A DNA stretch of 64,000 bases from Opisthorchis felineus (taxonomy: Eukaryota; Platyhelminthes; Trematoda; Opisthorchiida; Opisthorchiidae): contig SJOL01004239.1 of assembly GCA_004794785.1 (NCBI GenBank), forward strand, positions 9,824-73,823, read 5' to 3'. The notes beneath the pieces were generated by a model. It was not told where the DNA came from. It did not search any database and was given only the letters and a program-made list of their open reading frames with translations. Position 1 is the stretch's first letter; each line of letters begins with the position of its first letter. The translations under genes and the position numbers were made by a program. Shown here in pieces: positions 1-11,919 of the stretch.

Positions 1-797
1 GTGGAGCGTTTTACGTATCTTGGAAGTTGTATTAGTTCTGACTGTAGTGTGACATATAAGGTCAATGCACGAGTCCGCAGGCCCGGGTCGCGTTTGCTAA
101 TTTGACACACCTATGGCGTCAAAGTGGTGTATCCCTGAATCTCAAGGGACATGTGCATCAAGCTACAGTGCGGGCTGTTTTGTTGTATGGCTGTGAGACT
201 CGGCCTGTTCAAGCAGTGGAACTGAAACCTCGTCAGGTGTCCGACAATCGTTGTCTCAGGACGCTAGCTCGTGTAGGTTTATGTCGGGGGGGTCCGTAAC
301 GAGGCATTTAGAAAACGAGCACCAGAAGCTGCGTTGGTTAGGACATGTGTTGCGCGTGCCGAAACATCTTTCACCGAAGAGAATGCTGTTTTCTGTGCTG
401 CTTTGCTGTTTTACATGCCTAAATCAGAGTGGCGGAAGCAGATAGGTGACCAACCCTTGACTTGGCAGAGGGGTGTGAAAGAGATAACGCAATGTTTGGT
501 TGCTATCGCTGGTATTAGCCTTCCAGGATGAGGACCGCGTGAATTCCACTGCTCCTGGTTGGAGACGCTGCAAGATATGTCTGCTAATCGATGTCAGTGG
601 CGTTCATGTTGTCAGTTTCTCTTCCGATTGTCTGAATGAGTGTCTGGAGGTGTAGGCACCTCGGAATGATTGTAGTAAGCTAGCACTAAGTTCCTTCCCC
701 ATCCACCTTTATTCTTTTCTTCACAATAAGGCTTCCAAATAAATCATGGTTGTACAGCAGTGATGTCATGCTATCCATGATGATGATAATTATTATG
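1..797 (+). mobile_element. RTE-A non-LTR retrotransposon, 3' part (decayed)
   Basis: This is the C-terminal end of the ORF2 protein and the 3' UTR of an RTE-like retrotransposon, here called family A. Several frames together give the family signatures: YLGSCISSDCSVT near base 15, DNRCLRT-like words near 245-275, and [10 protein letters not shown] near 325-355. Frameshifts, in-frame stops and a short deletion near 315 make it non-functional. The 3' UTR holds AATAAA near 738 and ends in a GATGATGATAAT tail near 778-797, typical of RTE-type elements. The 5' side leaves the window. The clade name is inferred from tail type and C-terminal motifs, because no reverse transcriptase domain is present in this copy. 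Confidence 0.75.
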
Positions 798-1325
798 ACT
801 TGCGTCACGGGTCTTTGTTTCTGATTGACAGTACATACTAATGCAGAGGAATCCAGCTTGCTGTCCTTTTTGCTCTGGTGTATGAATGCTAAGTGCAGCT
901 AAGTAGATCGGCTTTAGGGTGTTTAGTGTTGTTAATGAGAAGACGGACGCGGATAAGTTGCTGCTGAGCGTGATGCATAGCGAACATAGCGGTCACTCCT
1001 AGACGAAGGAAAACGTGGAAGTGTAAGAAGGGAGGCGTCAGCACTAGCAGGTTTAGCTTGCCCGCCCTCCAACGGCATGCCGACCACAAACTCAAATCGA
1101 TCACATTACCGTCAGTTACCGATGGCGCGGATCAATAACCGGCTGCCGGTCGTTTTGGAACACATTTGTTGATTCTGACCACGCGTCACTGTTGAACACT
1201 GATGTCATGCTGTCGATGATGATGATTGCCCGCCCTGTCGTTTGCAGCAAGTGAGTTGCCCCGGCCGATGACATCGCGCAACTGTCGATATGGCTTTCAT
1301 GGTTATACGCGGGCTGGAATACTGT
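798..1325. other. Unassigned stretch with one RTE-A tail remnant
   Basis: No supported gene. Bases 1195-1228 repeat the last bases of the RTE-A 3' end (a TGATGTCATGCTGTCGATGATG-type tail), so a 3'-end stump of another copy lies here. The rest is unrecognised. Confidence 0.45.
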
Positions 1326-1640
1326 CAGGGTGCCCACACCTAGGCAAGAGGGTGCTCAGGTCCCTCAACCAATGCCTTTGTCTCAGAAGTCTGACCGCCA
1401 GGTAGCGGATGGGTGCAGGGGTGCTATTACAGTGGTGCAAGTTTTTTATGTATAAATTCGCCGTGCCTTTTTTACTCCCCAACATGGAGGACCAAGGGAC
1501 TGGGTTCACTAGACCTCTATCCACTGACCAACGTCGTATAAGAAACTGCGGGTGTCAGTATGACCCCCACCACCAGCATAGCTCAGTGGGTCACAGAGGT
1601 ACACAAACCGCCCCACAGTGATTAGGTTCAGTCTCTTTGC
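1326..1640 (+). repeat. Dispersed repeat family S2 (possible SINE), copy 1
   Basis: This matches, on the opposite strand, copies at 16297-16645 and 22390-22700. It carries a pol III A-box-like word, TAGCTCAGTGGGT, near 1578. A clear B box is not visible, so a tRNA-derived origin is only suggested. Shared landmarks are the lead/tail blocks around CACACCTAGGCAAGAGG near 1335 and GAGGACCAAGGGACTGG near 1486. Confidence 0.5.
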
Positions 1641-2789
1641 AGCGGTTCTGCTAAAACAAGCAAAAACTTGAAAAACGAACTCTCAGTTTTTTGCACACTG
1701 TTGTTCGAACGCTAGCAGTTGATGTGGCTTGCCTCCACAGATCTCGGTAGCTGAGATAAGGTGCAAGCTGTAGACCGAGTGGCCTTTGGTTTCATATTGT
1801 TTCTGGGTTTTCGGCCGCTTCTGCCCTACGTTCGTGGTTAAACGGATATAATATTTGACAAAATCGGTAAAAAAAATAAACAGACTCATTCTTATAATTA
1901 CCATTTCCGTATCCAGTACGTATGATTAACTAGGATCCGAGACGGATTTGCCCGGCAACAAACTAGTGGAAGCCTGGGCCTAGAAGAAGAGCCACAGACG
2001 GTTTGCGCTGAGCCGGTTGTGGTGCTGCTCGCATGTCATTGGTGTCGGTGTAGATCCGTATGTGAACATACAGAGGCTTGTTGGAATCCATCAGCCAGCC
2101 TAAGTACAAAGGGATGAAAACGGATACCGACACCAGTTACTCGAGGTACCGGCGTCGTCCGGTAATTCTTTCAATTTTCAAAGTAATACCGCACCTTCAA
2201 CAGTACAAGTACTCCACGAGTATTCCCGACAGCCGTTCACTAATGCGCTGTCGAAATTTTATAACCTGGCGGCAGTTCATTAACCGAATGGTTAATGATG
2301 TGGTCATCCTTAAGATATCACTGTTTGCCATGTACTGATTAGAGTGTGGAAGAAACTTACGTTTCGCAGGCAAACTGGTGAGTATATCGGTGACTGGCAA
2401 GGCTGATTCTACTAAAGCACGTATATGAATGTCTATGACTGTCTGGCCGGGGCTGCATTGTGTGGATTAATATCTTTTCCAATGGTTCGCATGTTTCGCA
2501 GAATTCCGATGCGTCGCACCTCCAGTTTCGCACGCCTGCCTGAGTACCAGGTCTTCCCGTGATCTAAATTGGAAGTAACAGTTTTTCGAACTTGATTGAA
2601 GGCTATTCAATAGCGGAATTTCGGACTCCGTTATTCAGATGACCGTAGACAAGTTTTGTGATTGGAGTTTCGACCATTTGTTCCAAGTGACCTAATCAGC
2701 GTTGCTAGTTTAGTATCAGACTGCATTCAATTCCAACATTTTTGTCTTTCAAAAGACTACTGTTTCCAGGATTTAGTCCATTCATTTGG
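1641..2789. other. Unassigned stretch
   Basis: Only short open frames with no recognisable motif, no convincing splice-site pairs and no repeat that I could match elsewhere in the window. Confidence 0.4.
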
Positions 2790-2926
2790 TCCGAAGGGCT
2801 TTGTGCAGGCAGCGCAATCTTGGTGTCTGTACGCAAGTGATAATTGCTGTAAACGTATTTCTTAAGGCAACCAAATCCCGTGCTGGTCTCGGCAATTCGT
2901 GCATTCATTTCATCAAGTGTTGCCAA
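2790..2926 (-). mobile_element. Non-LTR retrotransposon fragment of another family
   Basis: On the - strand the frame reads DEMNARIAETSTGFGCLKK and then a YSNYHLRTDTK-like word. This resembles the DEINARI-x-KA-x-AFGRL region just after the reverse transcriptase domain in many animal endonuclease/RT elements. It is a different lineage from RTE-A and RTE-B here. Only about 45 codons can be aligned by eye, so the call rests on one motif block. Confidence 0.4.
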
Positions 2927-2954
2927 GATTGCGGAGATACGTGCAACTTGCTAT

Positions 2955-3180
2955 CTCACAACATACATACTTGGTACTTTCGATCCAGATTGCCTCAGTC
3001 AGTGTCTGTAGGTTTAGGCTCGTTGGAATGATTGTGATAGAGTAGGACTACGTCCCATTCCCATTCACTTTTATTCCTTTCTTCACAATAAGGCTTTCAA
3101 ATGAATTATGGTTGTATGGCTGTGAATCCTCAGTGTTGTACAATGGTGTTATGCTGCCGATGATCATCATCATCATCCGA
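2955..3180 (+). mobile_element. RTE-A 3' UTR-only copy
   Basis: The order of blocks matches the RTE-A 3' end: the CAGATTGCCT block, TTTATTCCTTTCTTCACAAT, AAGGCTTTCAAATGAATTATGG and a tail of CATCATCATCATC-type repeats near 3160-3178. It is truncated upstream of the stop codon region, a usual product of incomplete target-primed reverse transcription. Confidence 0.65.
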
Positions 3181-3284
3181 TTCACACTGATTTCTTGGGG
3201 TCACTGCCATCTTTGACTAGGCCACTGGGACGTACGCGAAGAATAGCCAAAGGTCAAATCCATAAACGAAATCTGCCCGTTTTC

Positions 3285-3798
3285 TGTTGCTGGGTTACAA
3301 TGAATCGAATGTTTGTAACCCAGCAGAGGGAACTTCCCTCGAAGAACGCACCTATCGCTGCAAGCTAAAGTGGCTGGGCCATGTGTTACGCATGCCGGGT
3401 GATCGCCTGCCGGAGGAGCGCTGTTTTCAGAAGTGGCTGAAACCTGGAGGCAGACGGAATTCGACCTGGCAAAATAGCATAAATGATATTACGAGAAGTT
3501 TGGGTGCTGTTGGTCCTGTTCACCTTCCAGGTTGGGATCGATGTGACCCTCCCTGCGCTTGGCTGGAGACACGGAACTAAATGGAGGGTAGGCGATATCG
3601 GTGGCACTGATGCTGTCAGTTTCTGTCCAGGTTGTCTGATTGAGTGTTGAAGGCGTAGGCACCTCGGCTGTTTGTGGTAGGTTGGCCGTGGGTTCTCCTT
3701 CCTGCCCTGTTTCTCTCTTGCCATTATAGGGCTCTATTCAAATAGGTTGACAAGGTTGTACGGCAGTGAAGCGCCGGTGTTCCTGTCAGTGATGACGA
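3285..3798 (+). mobile_element. RTE-A-related element, C-terminus and 3' UTR
   Basis: One frame is open for 97 codons (3287-3580) and reads [20 protein letters not shown] and later LGAVGPVHLPGW, both RTE-A C-terminal signatures. The tail around PCAWLET follows before the stop. It differs from the other copies in the words between, so it looks like a subfamily. The 3' UTR follows to a GTGATGACGAG-like end near 3798 without the long GATGAT tail. It is 5' truncated at about 3285. Confidence 0.65.
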
Positions 3799-4534
3799 GT
3801 GCTCGAATAAAAAGTAGTGGTTCGTTAATAGGGGACATTGCAGAATATCTGAAGGCCATTACCTCTTCTGTCTGTAGTCTGATGACTCTCGTAAATGCAT
3901 TCATGCACCCTTGGAAAAAGGCTAACTTCTGTTTTTAACAGATACCCTCTCAACTAGTGTCTACTGCAGTTGGGGGCTTGGTCGGACACAAAGCCAATAC
4001 GAAGATCTCAAAACGGACCTAAAACTGATAACTTGATGTGGTGGTCGAACGCGAGTGCTGAAATGATCCTGCGGGCTGCACTGATTGGAACTTCGTACCA
4101 CGGAGTGCAATCATGCAAGGGTGGCCAAAAAGGAGCAGCCAGACGAATGGTAGGGGGTCCTCGTGCTACGAATAACCGTAATATGAGTTCCTCTGGAAGT
4201 AAAATCGTACTGTCCCCTGAGATGGTAGTTTGAAGTCAGTGAGGTGTTTCCCGCAGGTGACCAGCGGTGAAAGCAGCGGTGCTGTCTTTTCCCTAGCCAT
4301 CCCGGAAAACCGCACATGCCAACCATCCAGAGGTTGACTGAAACCCCCGGATAATTACTCAATGAGTCGAGAAACGAATAAATCTTGCCGTAAGACCGTT
4401 GCGTCTTCAAACGTATCTGCTCTTTGAGACAGCATCAGGAGTGAGACAACTGTGCCTTATACCCTGCACTCTCGGGCTAGGCCAGTCCCCTGCAAGTCAG
4501 ACTATCGAATTTTCGGCTGCGGGCAGGATCTCTC
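3799..4534. other. Unassigned stretch
   Basis: The open frames here (for example 99 codons on the - strand at 4111-4410) show no motif, splice pattern or composition that supports a gene. Confidence 0.4.
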
Positions 4535-4670
4535 AAGGAAACCCTGCTGCTCCTTGCTTTGCGGATCAGACTTCTGAGTCAGAGGCTACGGGACTGCTCC
4601 CTGAGCAGAACCATACATCCTCCTACTGCCTTGTGAGTCACACTTTTGAGTCAAAGGCTCAAGGCAAGCT
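4535..4670 (-). repeat. S2 repeat, partial, block present twice
   Basis: A block of the form TTGC(G/T)...CAGACTTCTGAGTCAGAGGCT (near 4557-4590) matches the S2 copies at 16297-16645 and 22390-22700. A second diverged version (CACACTTTTGAGTCAAAGGC) follows at about 4640. It may be two overlapping truncated insertions. Confidence 0.35.
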
Positions 4671-4872
4671 ACCTCAGCTAAATTTTCTTCCTCTATCTGC
4701 GCAACCGAGTGGTATTATTTGCCCGCACAGTCGTTCTGTCCACCGATGCCTTTGAAATCCCTTCACACTCTACAAGCAAACGTCACTGGATCATTTGATT
4801 GTCACTTATCTGACCGATGTGCCCACCGTCCATTAACAATAAACAAATTAACACTACTAAGTCCACCAGATC

Positions 4873-5510
4873 CCTTATGCATAGGAGCTTTCAACTTTCT
4901 TACTGTGTGTCGAATTGGCAAGCAGACAATGCTTACTCAGGCCTCATACTTTCTTACAATCGAGGTATTCTGTGTGTCTGAAGCATGCGTATTATTCTCA
5001 AGCGTGGTCATGTTTCTTAAAACGCCGAGTACGAACACCAGCTACTCTTACTTTGCCTGGTGATCCAGAGACGATGGCTTGTGGAATATATGACCTGGGA
5101 TTTGCACTCAGCCCCAGAGCTGAACGCGCTTTACTGGATTGGACTCCAGTCAATAAGTGCTATTACGTCGTTCGGTTATCCACTTTAATCAAGCTCACTG
5201 CCGATCGACATAAAAACTGGTGCCTATTTGTAGTCTTGGTATAGGCCCCAATGGAATGCAGCTCTCATGCTGAGAAGGATATTTTCTATGGGGATTTATC
5301 TGAGCTGACTCTTCAATCAAGAAGTACTGTCATCCTTGCGGGTGATATGAATGATTAATTCGGTTGTCTGAAATCCTCTGAGTCACATCTAGGCGGTTGA
5401 TTCGTGGTCGATGCTCGTTGCAAAACCCACGGAGGGCGATTCCTCCGATTTGGCGCTGACTATCAACTGTTTCTGACCAACAAATTTCCAAAATAAACGC
5501 TCGTACCGCG
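4873..5510 (+). mobile_element. Endonuclease domain of an RTE-like retrotransposon (decayed)
   Basis: This is the N-terminal apurinic-type endonuclease (EEP fold) of a non-LTR element, the enzyme that nicks the target site. Visible motifs in order are GAFNFLTVCRIG near 4890 (catalytic Asn motif), CVSEAC near 4973 (the catalytic Glu), LSPRAERALLDW near 5110-5145, CLFVV near 5222, and GDMND near 5341, corresponding to the GDFN catalytic loop. The frame shifts at least twice and carries stops (for example after the LV near 5242). It is a separate piece from the C-terminal fragments in this window, and whether it is family A or B cannot be settled. A SINE begins directly behind it. Confidence 0.7.
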
Positions 5511-5527
5511 TCAGCTGACAGGAGATA

Positions 5528-5700
5528 GCCCGAGATAGCTCAGTGGTTAAAGCGTGGGCATACTGACCGAGAGGTGCGTGGTTCGAACTCGACCCCGGCA
5601 CCTTCGGCAACATGACAGTATCTCAGCCCTCATGCTTCCTTCGGGTGGGATGGCAACTAGGCACGGAAAGGGTGCTACAGCTGAACGATTATTTATTAGT
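5528..5700 (+). repeat. tRNA-derived SINE, copy a
   Basis: It has a tRNA-like head with A box TAGCTCAGTGG at 5536-5546 and B box GGTTCGAACTC at 5580-5590. A family body follows (a CAGTATCTCAGCCCTCATGC block and GGGTGGGATGGCAACTAGGC) and then the end block GCTACAGCTGAACGATT with an AT-rich tail. The element is about 170 bp and looks full length. Confidence 0.8.
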
Positions 5701-6362
5701 ATATGTTTATCTGATAACGGGTAGGAGTACCAGTAACTGCAAAGTTCGGACAAGAATTGTGAACAAAGGTTATTACTGGTATGTACATTAGTAAGTATGG
5801 GAACTTGAGCCGGTACCTGATGTCTACTTGACCTCAATAGAAGTCGTGCTGCAACATTCTGACAAAAGACACGGTCTATTTCACCGGTTCTTGATCTTTT
5901 GGCTGTCGGGACGCGTCCAGACATGAAAAAAGTACATGTACAGAGAGCGGCGCGTCCCCAAGGTCACCATCGGTCCCACACGTTCCGGATAGCAGGTGCG
6001 TTGGTGGAGCTTACCAAACACGGTTTAGCAGCATGCGACCAGCAGAGTGGGGGTGAAACTGTTCACGACCGGAACGCCGCTGTACAGAACGAACAAGTGA
6101 ACAGCCATATTTGACCCTTTAGTCATCCTATATATCGCGCTGAGGCTCTGTATGTTTGTCCTGACAATACAGTCTTGTCCAGGATTTTCTGTCTTCTCCT
6201 TATCGTGTAGTCTGGCGGGCTCAGTTCAGACGTAACCAATAGACGGCCACGCACGATACAACATTGGCATATCAAAATGAGTCAAGCACATGCTTCCTAC
6301 GGTCGCTGCTTTCAAAATCATGTGCCAGATCAAAGACAACTGGGCAGTAAACTCTCTCTCCA
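5701..6362. other. Unassigned stretch
   Basis: Only short open frames on both strands without recognisable motifs. No repeat match was seen. Confidence 0.4.
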
Positions 6363-6605
6363 TATCATCACCTTCATGATCGTCATCAGGAGCAGCAACG
6401 TCGGTGTTGATGGTGAGGCTTCACTGCCGTACGAACACAATGTTTAGCTAATTATATGTAAGACCTTCAATTGAAGAAAAACTGGATGGGAAAGGGACCC
6501 GGTGTTAGCCTACCGCAAGCATTCTGAGGTGTTTGCAACTCGAAACGTTCTGTCAGACACTGGAAAGAAACTGACTGCAGGAACGCCACTAACCTCTGTC
6601 AGATG
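6363..6605 (-). mobile_element. RTE-A 3' UTR-only copy
   Basis: Read on the - strand, it matches the RTE-A 3' end: GATGACGATCATGAAGGTGATG-like tail, an AGTGAAGC block, the poly(A)-region block and the GTTTCTTTCCAGTGTC block corresponding to the segment after the ORF stop. It is more diverged than the copy at 15626-16296. Confidence 0.55.
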
Positions 6606-7230
6606 CTACTTCTTACAGTGTCTCAGATGTGTCTGCTACTCCTGTGTTCTAGGTTAGTTTGCACGTGTAGTATATGATGTGGCTTGTCCCAGGTGGTGGT
6701 GAGTGTACATTTTGCTTACGCTGAATGCTGTCCTGGCATATTCACCCACGAACCAGTGTTCGCTCATTGTACATATTGAAATTTGCCAAGTGGATGTTCT
6801 TACTTGTTCAGCCGTGATGCGATTAGTCGCGTTGCCCATCAGAGTCTTCAGATTGATCTCAGATATGAGTGACACTCACTGCTGGAATTCAATTCCACTA
6901 GTCGTTATCCATTGTGGGTAGACTCCTACTGGTTCTGCATTGACCAGTTACTACAATGTATTTATTTAATGTAGTGAGCCTTTGCAGTCTTGTGAATTTC
7001 TTGTTGATCCCACAGACGTGGAAAATTGATATTTTTAGATAGTGCCATAGACTTTCCCGTTTGATATCGGAGATCACCCGACCTACGCATGACTGAAGTT
7101 CCCGTGTCGGTATTAGGTTAACCTCTATTTTAAAAGCGCATTAACGTGCTGAACATCAATCCATCCGGACACTTTTTTTATCCCATTCAGTCCGCATTTT
7201 CCATACGGACCCTTCTCTGTCCCCGGCCAG
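6606..7230. other. Presumed intron upstream of the TMEM177-like exon
   Basis: No supported coding exon. It ends in a pyrimidine-rich tract and a CCCCGGCCAG splice acceptor at 7221-7230. The missing N-terminal exons of the gene were not found here. Confidence 0.4.
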
Positions 7231-7404
7231 AGGCGTTTAGAGCTGATGGTTTTGCCAGATGATGCCCTTCGATTTCTGATTGCACGGGAACTGCTTCGTT
7301 TGGGCGCCTGTACAGCTGACGGTGCCAGCCTACTGGCATCGGCAAGGTCGAATTCAGTCTTTACAATGACCGGAATAATCGGAAGCCTGTATGCAGCCTA
7401 TCAG
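7231..7404 (+). CDS. TMEM177: TMEM177-like protein, internal exon 1 in window
   Basis: A 58-codon exon bounded by acceptor CCCCGGCCAG and donor CAG|GTTTGT, phase 0 at both ends. The protein reads LPDDALRFLIARELLRLG and then a hydrophobic stretch, FTMTGIIGSLYAAYQ, that starts the first transmembrane segment. This pattern (acidic residue, EA/DA-x-RF-x-x-AREL, then a membrane helix) matches the middle of TMEM177, a mitochondrial inner-membrane protein reported to work with COX20 in stabilising newly made cytochrome c oxidase subunit 2. It joins in frame to 13448-13853. The N-terminal exons lie outside the window or were missed. Identification is by remembered family pattern, not a search. Confidence 0.62.
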
Positions 7405-7844
7405 GTTTGTGAACAACCAGGCCCATTTTTTGACCTAATGTTTCCTTCCGCAGTCTAGTCCATTGTCATTTTTAAAAAATTAGATACTTCCGCCTTCCGC
7501 CTTTTTCTGGTGTATGTCTCCAGGAAAGAGTTGATGGATTTATGTCCATACTACTGTTAGACAGTTCATATATAATTGACCGAATTCCACGTTACACGCC
7601 AATCCAGCTTGTGAATCAAGGCAGCCGCTTGTATGCCGCCTGACATCAGTGAATCGCCTGGAAAGGTCAGGTTGACCTATGTCAAGTGCAGGATAGTTCG
7701 AACTGCATCGTATGAGACACCCCATAATTCACCTACGGGTGGTCTGTCAGCCGTATTGCTAAATTGCACTCAGATGGGATAGGTATTTCATTCTTCAGTC
7801 ATGTCACGTGATATGGTGACTGTTTCAGGATGAATTAGACCAAA

Positions 7845-7985
7845 ATCCACGCGACTTATGAGATGGCTGCTGGTTTGTTCACTGAACTGGGCAATTTGGT
7901 TGCAATTCGGTCTCATCACCAAGCGAGGTGACATCATCAGTGCGTTGTTAGTATAGATGCGTTGGGTTTGCAGACTTATGGGATG
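7845..7985 (+). repeat. P repeat (short repeat also found beside PLEs)
   Basis: Shares GGTTTGTTC-x-CTGAACTGG, the GTTGCAA word, CATCAC and GAGGTGACATCATCAGT with copies at 14155-14265 (+) and 18185-18265 (-). The latter two lie on the 5' side of PLE coding fragments. This copy has no PLE coding sequence next to it. Confidence 0.5.
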
Positions 7986-8609
7986 TTCTACTTTCTGTGT
8001 AACCGGCTTATTTGGTCTGTACTGAGGATATTTTGATTTTTTCAAATATAGATCTGTGGTAACCAAGGATGTCCGAGTCATTTTTCCAAAGAACGACGGT
8101 AGCAGATAATTCTTAGTCCCTGCGATCAATTCATTGGTAGAAAAATTTTGAGGCCAAATGATACCGATTAGAACTTACGTGCATGGTTAGATTCATTTAC
8201 AACTTCAGACGTAAAGGGGTGAGAGAGGGTTATCGAGGACGGCTGATTACATCAGTGTCCGGCTAGGTCACATGATTTCACAGCTGATGCGGCTTTATTT
8301 TAAACACAGCGTTTTGACATTGCATAACTGCATTCCGATTGTCTTCCGGTTCGATGCTCCCCTGAATCGTATTGTTTTGTGGTACCCGGTATACGACCTA
8401 GAAAACACGTTCTTTTTGTGAAATCAGTGGTTCTGCTGAAATGTAGGGCGACTGCATTTCAGCCAAGTTTCTCTCCAGCCTACAACGTTCGGACAAGTGT
8501 CAGCCGAAGAAATGATGTCCACTTCTGGAGGGTTTTATGGGTAGCCTTGGTACTCTGTAGCTGGGTACACACATCAAGTGACTCTCAGCTACGTAGACAG
8601 TCTGTGTAT

Positions 8610-8768
8610 ACCTGGCTCAAACTAGCTCAGCGCCAGCTTACGAACCGGAAGGTCCGTGGTTCGAACCCAACCTCAGCATCTCGACTGCTGCTATCTAGGC
8701 TTGGGCAACCTGACAGTATCCCAGCCCTCGTGCCTCCTTCCGTTTGCATGGCAGCTAGCTGAACGTTT
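8610..8768 (+). repeat. tRNA-derived SINE, copy b
   Basis: A box CTAGCTCAGCG near 8623 and B box GGTTCGAACCC at 8658-8668. It belongs to the subgroup with CGCCAGCTTACGAACCGG between the boxes. The block just before the end is deleted (the text jumps from GGCAGCTAG to CTGAACG near 8755), unlike copies a, i and j. Confidence 0.75.
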
Positions 8769-9369
8769 TTTATTGTGCGTGTATACCTTCGAATGATAAT
8801 ATGAGCCCGACCGACGCCTTAGTTACTTTCCCCATGGCAGTGGCATCACATGCAGCCGGAACCACTGAACCGATCTTCCCAGTCATTCACTGGGTACCTT
8901 GGAGCCGATCACCGACAGTGTATTTCTGGCCATTATACGTAGGTCACGTAAGACATAACTGCGCGTTCAACGCGAATGCATCACAAACCGCGTCTCTCAC
9001 AAATCTGTTTTTCCTTCCACAAGTAAAAGCAGCCTATGCTGAAAGGCCGTGAACTACCGTAGAACTATTTCATCGTCACTCCAGTGGATACCAATTGGCC
9101 TGGTCGAAAGTTGGCTAGTCAGTGCTGATCAGTCATTTGTGGCTGAACTACTGCATTCGTCAAACTCTTATCCTATAGACCGTCTCCCTAAAAAATCTGC
9201 GAAATGGTGATCGTTCTTGATAACGACCAAACAGTCATACAGTCATTCGTCAATTTAGGATGATATTCACGGAAGACCTAGTTGGATCTCCCGCTTGTGG
9301 TACTATTCAGCTTAATTGGTTGCACAAAGACCACCGACATGTTGATTTGCAACTAAATCTATTTGTTCA

Positions 9370-9500
9370 CTTACGTACAACTGGTTGTTCAGTTGGAAAA
9401 TAAGGTTGGTGAAAGCCTGGGGGACCGTGAATACCTCATGAACCCCAAGAAGGACAAAAGTAATAATGAGCCCTCGACCAGTGCTTATCACCCTTGTACG
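9370..9500 (+). repeat. Foldback repeat (F), diverged fragment
   Basis: Resembles the F body: TTCAGTTGGAAAATAAGGTT, a GAAAGCCTGGGG block and TACCTCATGAACCCCAAGAA near 9430. Similarity fades after about 9460. Confidence 0.45.
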
Positions 9501-9720
9501 TAGTTTTGTGCCTAGCATTGCTCTAGGTTTTTCAGCGTGTTTTAACAAAACACACTAGACTGCACAGGTTGTTCATTGAAGTGGTATTTCTTCCGGAAGC
9601 TCACCAACCTGTCGAATGAAGTTGGGGCTTACACAGCGGATATCAACACAAGGGTGATTGTGAAGGCGTCGTGCGCTTCACCATGGTATACAAACTCTTG
9701 TTTGAACATTGCACAAGCCG

Positions 9721-9942
9721 TCACATTACGAACTTTGTTTCTCTCCCCGTTTGTGTACTGTACTCAAGTTTCCCGAAATAGCCTGCATGCTTGTTACGAT
9801 CTTCCTCATTCAACTTGTTCGCGTTCACTTTAACCAGCCGATTATCCACATCCAGTTCTACCTCTGACAACAATCCATTATCACGGACGCTTTTTTCCTC
9901 CAGTGAGCCGTGCTCATTCCCCTTCAGGTTAAAAGCACACAA
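9721..9942 (-). other. Charged open frame, unrecognised
   Basis: A - strand frame of 73 codons, rich in Glu, Asp, Lys and Asn. Its composition looks more coding-like than its neighbours, but I see no splice pair, start context or family motif. It lies in intron A of the + strand gene, so it would have to be a nested gene or a transposon remnant. Confidence 0.15.
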
Positions 9943-11094
9943 TGTTGTCGTGTCCGAGCTCCTGGTGATCGTAGTTCATATCCACTTCCTTCGTTTGAAC
10001 CACTGGATTATACTACTGACTTATACTACGTGATCCAGGCAACTGTCCGCTCTCGCTACATACTGTAAACCAAAACATCAGTGGAAGCAGTCGGTGAGGT
10101 TCCGAATGAAATCTTATTGCAATAGACATCTTGTGCACCACTGCAGTCTTGCGTTCAGTTTATTTCGGGGAACCAATGTTCCAAATTTTCAGCATAGGTT
10201 GGACGTATGTTACATGATGGAACTTAGACTTTTGAGAACCTCAGTATCCACAAAAATGTTCCAGTGTATCCGGAACCGTTGTCCATAGATGGTGCTAAGA
10301 CCTATGATTTAGCGATTCAGCACCAAGGGGATAATGCTCTTGGAATAGAATTCATGCTCAAGTCGTTTCTCGGTCAAGTGATGAAACCCTGAATTCCTAA
10401 TCTGAACTGAGTTAGCCAAGTTAAGACGCCGGGTGTCTGTGAGCTTGATATCTAACTTTCTGGGCAACACTTCATATTTTCTAGCAGTATCGGTTCCTGA
10501 CTGAAGACAGATGGATTTTCGCATATTCTTCGTGCTACTTGTTCGTCAATCAGTACTGTAGTTGGAGAAAGCGGAGCGTTTTTTCGCGCAGTGACCTGTT
10601 TCCTCCGGTACGTTGAAAATAGCATTACCACGTGCTGCGGTAGGGAGTCGTAAACACAAAACAGGAAAATTAGGTTATGGAGGCTAGAGATTGTCGCTAG
10701 GGGCCAAACCGGTTGACAGTATGGGATCGGAAACAAACGTGTGGAAGGCGAATAGTCGTTCACGACTGATCACCAACTGCTGCCACTACATACTAAATTA
10801 CATTGGGAAAACGCACAGAAACCCTTTCTGCCTCCATTAAATGTTTACGCACAACAAAAATTCCTTTGCCGCTGTCAATTCACAGCTGACATACGAATCG
10901 ACCTAACTTGACGACCAGTTTAACCGAAGTGTCTCAGCTGCTTTGCGCAGCAGCATTCATCCTTGAATTAATTTCACCAGGCGTAAAAAATAGATGTGCA
11001 GTCAAATGGCACGGTGCGGCGCGGAATACACCGCAAGCAAACTTGGAATGGTCAGTATACCAACCACTGAGTCTAACAGCGGAAAGGAAAAGTC

Positions 11095-11262
11095 TGTTTA
11101 TCGAAATACACTCATTTGCATACCAATTTGATTTTCACGGGAGACCCAACTGAATCCATCGTCTATGCTGTTCTTCTTCCTACCTGATAAACTTCAAGAA
11201 GGGCGTTACCGGTCGTGGGCTGTCGAACGACTTTCAGCAACCTTACGAGTAGTATGTTACGT
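11095..11262 (+). repeat. Foldback repeat (F), right-hand half
   Basis: Starts with ACACTCATTTGCATACCAAT and ends with the terminal block GGTCGTGGGCTGTCGAACG ... CAGCAACCTTACGAGTAG. The same blocks occur in the copies at 20285, 46585 and 50096. Confidence 0.6.
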
Positions 11263-11919
11263 ATATACAGAGAAAAGCCCGTACAATGGAGAGTCAGCAT
11301 CAGAATTATTCAGTAAGCGGCTCGGCGATGTCATCAAAAGTACATTCAACGCCGCCTGATTACTTTGCTGGTTTACAATCTGACCGGTTTTAGTCATAAA
11401 CAACAAAAGCTCGCAAACCGTGCATCTAAATGCGATGGGTCCGGCCACTACAGTTTCGTCTACCGAGGATAAGGAGAATGCGGACCATGCGTTGTAGGTG
11501 ATGGCCCAATCACTTCAATGACGTCGAATGGTTGTTTCTCCGGTGTGACGCGGTGGAGTAGCTACGTAATTAATGCGGTAACTTTGATGAAGGACCGCCA
11601 TTGGCTGCGTGACACAGCCACATTTGTCCGAGTCATCAACCATTGGTTGGTCTTGTTCCGGGGTCCACATTTGAGGAATTGGCTGCTGAGGGTTTCCATG
11701 TTTCATTGCACTAATCGCCCCTGGGTCGTCTACATCCGAAACAAGGTTGGATGAAGAGAGAGAGGGCTATACGAGGCAAACGGTTTTCTGGCTTACGAAA
11801 TACATGGACTAACCAGCGTAACCCGTAGAATGTGACCAGCCGATCTGTCGACGGAGAATCAACTTTTCCGGAAGCCATATGGCGTACTTCGGCATTACTG
11901 TTCTGATAATCTTATTGGA

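Noticed and set aside
4111..4410. 99-codon - strand ORF as a host exon
   Set aside because: No acceptor or donor in suitable places and no recognisable protein pattern.
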